Source: DATAWZ01 sp036266975 (lineage in GTDB: Bacteria; Actinomycetota; Thermoleophilia; Solirubrobacterales; Solirubrobacteraceae). From it: a stretch of 11,107 nucleotides of DNA. Shown here piece by piece: positions 6,405-11,107 of the stretch (within the stretch, counting starts at the first letter, position 1; the number at the start of each line of letters is the position of its first letter). The stretch is taken from positions 1 through 11,107 of the forward strand of contig DATAWZ010000153.1 of assembly GCA_036266975.1 (NCBI GenBank), in the 5' to 3' direction. Position numbers and translations under genes: made by a program. Under the pieces are notes generated by a model. That model ran no database searches. It saw only the letters and a program-made list of their open reading frames with translations, and was not told the origin of the DNA.

Positions 6405-7151
6405 TCAGCCGAGCGGCCGAAACAGCCCGAACGCGGCGCCCTGCGGATCGGCGAGGACCGAGAACGTCCCGCGCTCCATCGCCGTCGGCGCCACGAAGGT
6501 CTGCGCGCCGAGCTCGAGCGCGTGGGCCGTGCTCTCCGCGACGTCGGTGGTGGTGAAGTACACCAGCCAGCTCGGCGGCGGCTCGCCGGGCCCCTGCACG
6601 CGCAGCCCGCCGTTCATGTGCCCGCCCTCGAGGATCACCGCGTAGTCGGCCGGGTCGCCGTCGAGGGTCCAGCCGAACAGCCCGCCGTAGAACACCTGCG
6701 CGACCGCCGCGTCGCGGCAGGCGAGCTCGTTCCAGCAGAACGCGCCCGGGTCGTTGACCACCGCCGCGCCGGGATGGTCGCGCGGCTCCCACAGGCACAC
6801 CACCGCGCCTTCGGGGTCCTGCACGACCGCCATCCGGCCCGCGGTCATCACGTCGAACGGCTCGCCGATCACGATCCCGCCGAGCTCGCCCGCCCGCGCG
6901 GCGACGGCGTCGACCTGCTCGACGGTGACGTAGGAGTTCCAGTGCGGCGGGCCCTGGGTGGACTGGTAGAGCGCCCCGATCGGCCCGCGCCCGTCGGCGA
7001 GCGTGCACATCGAGTAGACCATGTCCTCGCCGACCTCGTTGTCGGCGTAGCGCCAGCCGAGCAGGGCGGTGTAGAACCGCTTGGCCGCCTCCCCGTCAGC
7101 GGCGGCCAGCTCGACCCACGAGAACCGGCCGGGGGCGTGCGTCAAAGCCAT
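6405..7151 (-). CDS. VOC family protein with two glyoxalase-like domains (Cfp30B-like)
   Basis: A 248-residue cytosolic protein made of two tandem vicinal-oxygen-chelate domains. The first begins at FSWVELAAADGEAAKRFYTALLGW (about 10-33) and the second at FCWNELACRDAAVAQVFYGGLFGW (about 138-161). Each ends in the characteristic DPEGA or DPQGA plus a beta strand (VVQDPEGAVVCLW and VLADPQGAAFGLF). Length and layout match the mycobacterial 27-kDa antigen Cfp30B (Rv0577) group, whose enzymatic role is not firmly settled; methylglyoxal detoxification has been proposed. It starts 9 bp after the stop of the alpha/beta hydrolase gene, so the two are very probably one transcript. It has no visible ribosome binding site of its own. 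Confidence 0.93.
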   Translation of the reverse strand: MALTHAPGRFSWVELAAADGEAAKRFYTALLGWRYADNEVGEDMVYSMCTLADGRGPIGALYQSTQGPPHWNSYVTVEQVDAVAARAGELGGIVIGEPFDVMTAGRMAVVQDPEGAVVCLWEPRDHPGAAVVNDPGAFCWNELACRDAAVAQVFYGGLFGWTLDGDPADYAVILEGGHMNGGLRVQGPGEPPPSWLVYFTTTDVAESTAHALELGAQTFVAPTAMERGTFSVLADPQGAAFGLFRPLG

Positions 7152-7160
7152 CGGGCGACA

Positions 7161-8042
7161 TCATGGCGCATCGGCGATGTGGTCGAGGATGGCCGCGACG
7201 ATCGCCGGCCAGCGCGCCTCGGGCAGGTCGTGGCCCATTCCCGGGATCAGCGCAAAGCGCGCGCCCGGGATCGCGGCGGCGGTGGCGCGCCCGCCGGAGG
7301 GGTCGATCAGCACGTCGGCCTCGCCGTGCAGCACGAGCGTGGGCGCGCGCACGCCGGCCAGCCGCTCGGTGCGGTCGCCGTCGGCGAAGATCGCCGCCAT
7401 CTGGCGCATGAACCCCTCGGGGTTCAGCCCGCGGTCGAATGCCGTCGCCCGCCGGCGGCGCATCGGCTGCTCGTCGATCAGGCCGGGCGAGCCGATCACC
7501 AGCGCCGAGGGAAGGCCCGCGTCGATGTAGGCCTGACGGCCGGCCGGCGCCGGCCGCAACAGCACCTCGACCGCCTCGGGCGTGGACTCGCCCTCACCGG
7601 GGGCGCCGGTGCGGGACATGATCGAGATCAGGCTCGCGATCCGGTCGGGATGCGCGATCGCCACCAGCTGGGCGATCATCCCGCCCATCGAGGCCCCGGC
7701 GACGTGCGCGCGATCGGCGCCGAGGGCGTCGAGCAGGCCGACGACGTCGCCGGCCATGTCCGAGAGGGTGTAGGCCAGCCCGGAGTCCTCGCCGCCGGCG
7801 ACCGCGCCCAGATCGGGCCGCCCGGCCTGCGTGAACCACGTCGAGTGGCCCACGTCGCGGTTGTCGAACCGCACGACGCGCAGCGAGCCGCCGTCGGCGA
7901 GCTGACGACAGAAGGCCTCCTCCCAGCCGATCAGCTGGGTGCCGATGCCCATGATCAGCACGAGCACGGGGTCCGCGGCGCGGCCGAACTCCTCGAGGCA
8001 CAGCTCGACCCCACGCCCCACGGTCACGAGCCGTTCGCTCAC
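7161..8042 (-). CDS. alpha/beta hydrolase (RdmC / aclacinomycin methylesterase-like)
   Basis: A 293-residue cytosolic serine hydrolase. The nucleophile elbow is GASMG with Ser118. The acid is probably Asp243 in LVLHGEADVLI and the base His271 in IPGMGHDLP, so the triad is complete. The stretch LVLIMGIGTQLIGWEEAFC (about 27-45) with RFDNRDVGHS (58-67) closely follows the pattern of the RdmC-like esterase group. The first supplies the oxyanion-hole region. The real substrate is unknown, since this fold is easily repurposed. It starts at GTG 8042. An AGGA (minus strand, plus positions 8053-8056) lies 10 bases before it, overlapping a TAGGAT box. The VOC gene follows 9 bp downstream on the same strand. 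Its 76-bp upstream gap is shared with divergent GtrA. Confidence 0.93.
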   Translation of the reverse strand: MSERLVTVGRGVELCLEEFGRAADPVLVLIMGIGTQLIGWEEAFCRQLADGGSLRVVRFDNRDVGHSTWFTQAGRPDLGAVAGGEDSGLAYTLSDMAGDVVGLLDALGADRAHVAGASMGGMIAQLVAIAHPDRIASLISIMSRTGAPGEGESTPEAVEVLLRPAPAGRQAYIDAGLPSALVIGSPGLIDEQPMRRRRATAFDRGLNPEGFMRQMAAIFADGDRTERLAGVRAPTLVLHGEADVLIDPSGGRATAAAIPGARFALIPGMGHDLPEARWPAIVAAILDHIADAP

Positions 8043-8051
8043 TGGGCGCTG

Positions 8052-8057
8052 ATCCTA
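8052..8057 (-). promoter_or_regulatory. candidate -10 box (TAGGAT) for the hydrolase/VOC pair
   Basis: On the minus strand TAGGAT ends 9 bases before the GTG at 8042. It matches the actinomycete -10 pattern TAGRRT. No clear -35 box is found 16-18 bases upstream. The included AGGA could also serve as a ribosome binding site, in which case transcription would begin further upstream. Confidence 0.4.
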
Positions 8058-8100
8058 TAAGCGTCTCGGAAGGGACACCCCCGCCGGGGACCTCGGCCGC

Positions 8101-8106
8101 TAGGCT
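8101..8106 (+). promoter_or_regulatory. candidate -10 box (TAGGCT) for gtrA-like gene
   Basis: TAGGCT ends 12 bases before the ATG at 8119, with a GGGGAG ribosome binding site (8109-8114) between them. A start of transcription 6-7 bases after the box would leave a leader of only about 5 bases that would cut into the ribosome site. This makes the promoter call uncertain. Confidence 0.3.
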
Positions 8107-8118
8107 GCGGGGAGCGTT

Positions 8119-8613
8119 ATGCCCGTCGTCGAGAAGCCCCAGGACCCGCCGCTGCTGGCCCCGGCGCCGGCCGAGCCCAGGGCGCGCGGCCTTGACCGTT
8201 ACCTGCAGGACACCGAGTTCCGCCGCCAGGTGATCTCCTTCGCGGTCATCGGCGTGGGCTGCACGATCGCGTTCGCGATCCTGTACTCGATCCTGCGCCA
8301 CAGCATGGCGCCGTTCGCCGCCAACGGCCTGGCCCTGCTCGCCACGATGGGAATCAACTTCGCGCTCAACCGGGCCCACACGTTCCGCGGCCACGAGGGC
8401 ACGCTGCGCAGCCAGGCCGGCGGCTACCTGGTCGCCTACCTGATCGGCTACGGCGCGTCGACCGCGCTGCTGTACGCGCTCCTGGCCGCGATGAACCATC
8501 CGCACGGGATGCTCGACACGCTGTGCGCGCTGGTCTCGGGCCTGCTCGCAACCGCGGTGCGCTTCGTGCTGATGCGCGCCTGGGTCTTCAAGCAGCCCGC
8601 GCAGGCCGCGTAA
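8119..8613 (+). CDS. GtrA family membrane protein
   Basis: A 164-residue protein with a soluble, Pro-rich N-terminal 35 residues and four predicted membrane segments (about 38-58, 65-85, 101-123 and 132-152). The pairs NFALNRAHTFR (80-90) and RFVLMRAWVFK (148-158) at the ends of segments two and four are the GtrA family signature. GtrA proteins help move or supply lipid-linked sugars for cell-surface polysaccharide decoration; whether they flip bactoprenyl-linked sugars is not settled for all members. The ATG is preceded by GGGGAG at 4-base spacing, the best ribosome site in the window. The last 26 bp overlap the end of the convergent MmgE/PrpD gene. No partner glycosyltransferase is adjacent, the nearest being at 2700. 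Confidence 0.92.
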   Translation: MPVVEKPQDPPLLAPAPAEPRARGLDRYLQDTEFRRQVISFAVIGVGCTIAFAILYSILRHSMAPFAANGLALLATMGINFALNRAHTFRGHEGTLRSQAGGYLVAYLIGYGASTALLYALLAAMNHPHGMLDTLCALVSGLLATAVRFVLMRAWVFKQPAQAA

Positions 8614-9949
8614 GCCCGGCGCGCCCGAGCGGCGCGAACGCGGCGCGCAGATCGCTGACCTCGGCGAGCCCGAGGACCGCGCGCTCGAGCGCGTGCGCCT
8701 CGTCGAGTCCGAGCGCGAGCGACGCGTTGGCGCGGTACTTCTCGATCACGTCGGGCTCGCTCAGCGCGCGCTCGCGCGGCTCGGTGCGCGAGAGCACGCG
8801 CCCGTCGCGCAGGCGCAGCGTCACCGCGCCGGGCAGCGCGCCGGGGAACGTGTCGAACTCGCCGACGGCGTGCGTGCAGCGCGCGGCCAGCGCGAGCACC
8901 TCGCGGTCGGCGATCGCCGCCGCGGTGTAGTCGCCGACGCCGACGGCGCCGCGCACGAGCATCGCGGCGACCGAGTAGGGCAGGCTGAACTTGGCGTCGT
9001 AGGGGGTGCGCGGAGCGAGCTTGGCCGCCGTGGGCTCGAGCACGAGCGGCACCGCGGGCGGCGGGACGAGCAGCTCGATCGCCTCGATCTCCTCGGCGCC
9101 GAAGTCGTGCTCGGCGCGCAGCGCGACGCACGCGTCGAGCGAGCTGTGGATGAAGTGGCAGGCCGGGTAGGGCTTGTAGGACGTGCGCGCGGTCTCCCAC
9201 ACGCCGCCGTCGTCGGGCAGCGCGGGCACGCCCTCGCCGTCGACGCCGAAGAACGCCGGCAGCACGCCGAAGCGCCCCTCGAGCACGGTCGCCGGGCCGG
9301 TGGCGCCGGCGCGGGCGAGGTCGACCGCGGCCAGGCCGGACTGCGCGGCCCAGCCGGCGTGCAGCGGCTTGGTGCTCGCGCCGTCGGCCAGGTACTCGAA
9401 CAGCCCGCAGGCAAAGCTCCCGGCGACGCCGAGCGCGTTGACCGTGGTCACCTCGTCGAGGCCGCGCACGCGCGCGGCGGCGAGCACGGCGCCGAAGATC
9501 CCGCACACCGAGGTCGGGTGAAAGCCGCGCGTCATGTAGCTGGGCACCGCGACCGCGCCGATCCGCGCGACCGCCTCGCTGCCGGCGACGATCGCGGCGA
9601 GCACGTCGGCGCCGCGCGCGCCGGCGTCCTGGCCGGCGGCGAGGGCGGCGGGCACGACGACCGCGCTGACGTGCGCGATCGCGTCGGGGTGGGTGTCGTC
9701 GAAGTCCAGCGCGTGGCAGAGCGTGCCGTTGGCCAGCGCGGCCGCGCCGGGGGCGAGGCCGTCGGGGTGGCCGAGCACGGTGGCCGGGCCGGCGCCGGCG
9801 GCGCGCGCGTAGGTCCCCTCCCCCAGGGCGCATGCCGCCAGGCCGCACCCGAGCGCGTCGAGCGCGTGCAGCGTGCCGGCGCGCGCGACCGCCGCGGGCG
9901 GCTCGCGCAGTGCGAGGGCGAACCGGGCCAGGCGACCGGAAAGCGTCAT
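8588..9949 (-). CDS. MmgE/PrpD family protein (2-methylcitrate dehydratase / cis-aconitate decarboxylase fold)
   Basis: A 453-residue cytosolic protein of full family length. Family motifs are intact: HALDFDDTH (79-87; Asp82 and Thr86 correspond to active-site positions in cis-aconitate decarboxylase), RGFHPTSVCGIFGA (141-154, His144), STKPLHAG (192-199, Lys194) and YKPYPACHFIHSSLDA in the second half. Members include 2-methylcitrate dehydratase (PrpD), cis-aconitate decarboxylase and epimerase-like proteins acting on small di- or tricarboxylates. No prpB, prpC or other methylcitrate-cycle gene is nearby, so PrpD itself should not be assumed. I chose the ATG at 9949 because MTLSGRLARFALALRE is the normal family N terminus; the GTG at 9988 would add 13 atypical residues. 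It overlaps the convergent gtrA-like gene by 26 bp. Confidence 0.92.
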   Translation of the reverse strand: MTLSGRLARFALALREPPAAVARAGTLHALDALGCGLAACALGEGTYARAAGAGPATVLGHPDGLAPGAAALANGTLCHALDFDDTHPDAIAHVSAVVVPAALAAGQDAGARGADVLAAIVAGSEAVARIGAVAVPSYMTRGFHPTSVCGIFGAVLAAARVRGLDEVTTVNALGVAGSFACGLFEYLADGASTKPLHAGWAAQSGLAAVDLARAGATGPATVLEGRFGVLPAFFGVDGEGVPALPDDGGVWETARTSYKPYPACHFIHSSLDACVALRAEHDFGAEEIEAIELLVPPPAVPLVLEPTAAKLAPRTPYDAKFSLPYSVAAMLVRGAVGVGDYTAAAIADREVLALAARCTHAVGEFDTFPGALPGAVTLRLRDGRVLSRTEPRERALSEPDVIEKYRANASLALGLDEAHALERAVLGLAEVSDLRAAFAPLGRAGLTRPARAA

Positions 9950-9956
9950 TCGGGTC

Positions 9957-9962
9957 AGCCTA
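9957..9962 (-). promoter_or_regulatory. candidate -10 box (TAGGCT), leaderless start of the MmgE/PrpD gene
   Basis: On the minus strand TAGGCT ends exactly 7 bases before the ATG at 9949, and the 7 bases between (GACCCGA) hold no ribosome binding site. This is the classic spacing for a leaderless actinobacterial mRNA. No -35 consensus is seen at 9980-9986. It also argues against the upstream GTG at 9988, which would lie before the promoter. Confidence 0.45.
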
Positions 9963-9985
9963 TCCGGGGATTGGGGGAAAGATGG

Positions 9986-10012
9986 CACGCCCCCGGTCCG
10001 TCAGGGGGCGTG
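9986..10012 (-). terminator. stem-loop across the stop codon of the secreted-protein gene
   Basis: Read on the minus strand, CACGCCCCC (10012-10004) pairs perfectly with GGGGGCGTG (9994-9986), a 9-bp GC-rich stem. The 9-base loop contains the TGA stop of the 10001-10957 gene at its 5' end. CCATCTTTCC follows, with only a short T run. The position is right for an intrinsic terminator separating this gene from the MmgE/PrpD gene, but the poor T tract leaves room for doubt. Confidence 0.5.
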
Positions 10013-10957
10013 GATCGCCCCGGCGTGGCCGGGATGAAGGGCGTCGTTGAAGAGCGGCACGAGCAGGTGGCCGGTGATCGAATGGGGCGAGCCGGGGAGA
10101 CCGGTGCTCGACAGGAACGGCTCGGTGTGGCCGCGCAGCTTCAGGGAGACGCCGCCGCAGCCCCCGAGTCGGATGGTGGCGACCGCCTCGGCCGTGCCGC
10201 CGCGCGTCGGGGCGAAGGTCAGGAGAATCGCGGCGTCGCGGTCGGCCGGGCAGCTGAAGATGCCGGGTGGGAAGAGCGGCAGCGCGTTGAGCGTCGCGGT
10301 GAGGGCCTCGATCGTGCGCCGCGAGGTGATCACCCGCGGACGCGGGAGCTTGGAGGCGGGGACGCCCGGGTCGATCACGGCGACGGTCACCTCGGCGGCA
10401 GGCGGGATGTGCTCGCTCGCCGGGCGCGGGATGATCCACACGACCTCGCCGTCGGCGCGCACGGCGATCAACCCGTCGGGCAGGGGAGCGACGGTGATGG
10501 CGAGCACGCGCGAGGAGATCACGCCGGGGAGCGCGGGGAGCGCGTAGCCGAGCGACGTGGTGGTCGGCTTGCCCGGCTGCGAGCCGGTGCCGCCCGTGCT
10601 GAGCGTCGAGCCGGCGGGCGCGTGCGCCTTGACGTAGGCGATCACCGAGGCGGGCGTGCCGGCCACCGTCCAGAAGGCCGAGTCGTCGACCAGGGTCGGC
10701 GTGGCCGGCGCGCCGACGCCGGGCGAGGAGAGGACACCGTCATCGCCGGCGGGCTCGGTCGCCGAGGGGGTCGCGCCGGGCGGGAGCTGGAGCAGGCCGA
10801 GCAGCGCATGCGCGTCCTGGCCGGCGGCGGCCTTGTTGCCCGCGCGGGTCGGAGGCGGCGCGTTCGGCGCCGCCGCGCCGCCGGACGCCGCGATCAGCCC
10901 GGCGGTCGCCGCCGCCAGCAGCGGCGGCGGCACGACTGAGAGAGCGATCCTCCTCAC
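10001..10957 (-). CDS. secreted protein of unknown function
   Basis: A 318-residue protein with a clear Sec-type signal peptide: MRR, then a hydrophobic stretch to about residue 25, then small residues with a likely cut after GGAAA near residue 30. Pro/Ala/Thr/Gly-rich low complexity follows to about residue 90, typical of an exported actinobacterial linker. The rest is a mixed alpha/beta domain including a region running SAFWTVAGTPASVIAYVKAHAP. Only two cysteines occur in the mature part, Cys236 (IFSCPADRD) and Cys267 (RLGGCGGV), which may form one disulfide. I recall similar CPAD...GGC domains in uncharacterised exported actinobacterial proteins, but no function is known to me. The start is GTG 10957 without a ribosome binding site. 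The stop lies inside a terminator-like hairpin. Confidence 0.85.
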   Translation of the reverse strand: MRRIALSVVPPPLLAAATAGLIAASGGAAAPNAPPPTRAGNKAAAGQDAHALLGLLQLPPGATPSATEPAGDDGVLSSPGVGAPATPTLVDDSAFWTVAGTPASVIAYVKAHAPAGSTLSTGGTGSQPGKPTTTSLGYALPALPGVISSRVLAITVAPLPDGLIAVRADGEVVWIIPRPASEHIPPAAEVTVAVIDPGVPASKLPRPRVITSRRTIEALTATLNALPLFPPGIFSCPADRDAAILLTFAPTRGGTAEAVATIRLGGCGGVSLKLRGHTEPFLSSTGLPGSPHSITGHLLVPLFNDALHPGHAGAIHAP

Positions 10958-10968
10958 GGCTCTGGTCC

Positions 10969-10974
10969 AGGCTA
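10969..10974 (-). promoter_or_regulatory. candidate -10 box (TAGCCT) for the secreted-protein gene
   Basis: On the minus strand TAGCCT ends 11 bases before the GTG at 10957. It fits TANNNT, would give a leader of only about 4-5 bases, and no ribosome binding site lies between. The -35 region (GTACGG at a 17-base spacer) is not consensus-like. Confidence 0.3.
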
Positions 10975-11012
10975 GTTGGGTTGGCCTTCGGCCGTACGCG
11001 GATCGGTGAAAT

Positions 11013-11099
11013 GGGGGAGGATCCGGGGACCGCTCGTTGACGTCGCGTTTTCCTTGGTGCTCGTGAGCCCGTGGCTAGTTTGACGCAGGGTCCTCCCCC
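11013..11099. repeat. imperfect inverted repeat in the right-hand intergenic region
   Basis: The bases 11013-11025 (GGGGGAGGATCCG) pair with 11087-11099 at 12 of 13 positions, the exception being 11022 against 11090 (a T-G pair). The loop is 61 bases. No gene is visible from 10958 to the window end. The repeat could belong to the promoter region of a gene to the right or be chance in GC-rich DNA. Confidence 0.35.
11054..11081 (+). promoter_or_regulatory. weak possible promoter reading out of the window
   Basis: TTGGTG (11054-11059) and TAGTTT (11076-11081) are separated by 16 bases and point rightwards. The -10 box fits TANNNT but the -35 match is poor. Whatever is transcribed would lie beyond the window. 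Confidence 0.2.
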
Positions 11100-11107
11100 G
11101 GTGTACC

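Noticed and set aside
8693..10939. A 748-codon open frame on the plus strand opposite the MmgE/PrpD and secreted-protein genes.
   Set aside because: It is rich in Arg, Gly, Ala and His without family motifs and spans two real genes and their intergenic gap. It is an antisense shadow.
201..11007. The 11-mer CGCGGATCGGT occurs at 201-211 and again at 10997-11007, both in intergenic DNA near the window ends.
   Set aside because: It has a different position relative to the nearest gene and opposite orientation to it. With the base bias, one such match among many comparisons is plausible by chance.
121..11107. GGTGTACC occurs at 121-128 inside the left inverted repeat and again as the last eight bases of the window.
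   Set aside because: Only eight bases are shared and the second copy is cut by the window edge, so a repeated element cannot be supported.

Overview
The window is about 11.1 kb of very GC-rich DNA with dense genes, many GTG starts, few Shine-Dalgarno sites and Ala/Arg/Leu-rich proteins. Together with a P450, a GtrA protein, a DUF2993 (LmeA-like) protein and a Cfp30B-like double glyoxalase domain protein, this points to an actinomycete (phylum Actinomycetota). A soil lineage of the Thermoleophilia/Solirubrobacterales type would fit, but that finer placement is inference only.

Layout. 1-46: the 5' half of tRNA-Asp(GTC), transcribed leftwards and cut by the window edge. 47-225: a divergent intergenic region with a long inverted repeat and a perfect 16-bp palindrome. 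226-1680: cytochrome P450 (+). 1681-1839: a GC-rich terminator-like hairpin region. 1840-2712: family 2 glycosyltransferase (+). 2700-5702: a tight leftward operon, read in the order DUF2993/LmeA-like membrane-anchored lipid-binding protein, lipoprotein glycoside hydrolase of clan GH-A, second family 2 glycosyltransferase. 5725-6378: HExxH membrane protein (+), divergent from the operon by only 22 bp. 6405-8042: leftward pair of alpha/beta hydrolase and double-VOC protein. 8119-8613: GtrA-like membrane protein (+). 8588-9949: MmgE/PrpD family protein (-). 10001-10957: secreted protein of unknown function (-). 10958-11107: intergenic. No stretch of 300 bases or more lacks a gene.

How the genes may work together. 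The clearest functional unit is the 2700-5702 operon: a lipid-binding LmeA-like protein, a surface-anchored sugar hydrolase and a glycosyltransferase, the last two sharing an ATGA stop/start overlap. With the convergent glycosyltransferase at 1840 and GtrA at 8119, this suggests building or remodelling of a cell-envelope glycolipid or polysaccharide. The hydrolase/VOC pair looks like small-molecule detoxification or ester metabolism. The P450 and the MmgE/PrpD protein are orphans with no dedicated redox or pathway partners in view.

I see no transposase, phage gene, CRISPR array or obvious defence system. The window looks chromosomal and mostly ordinary. The most interesting signals are the envelope operon, a repeated TANNNT box 7-12 bases before several starts (suggesting leaderless or nearly leaderless transcripts), and the strong DNA symmetry between tRNA-Asp and the P450.
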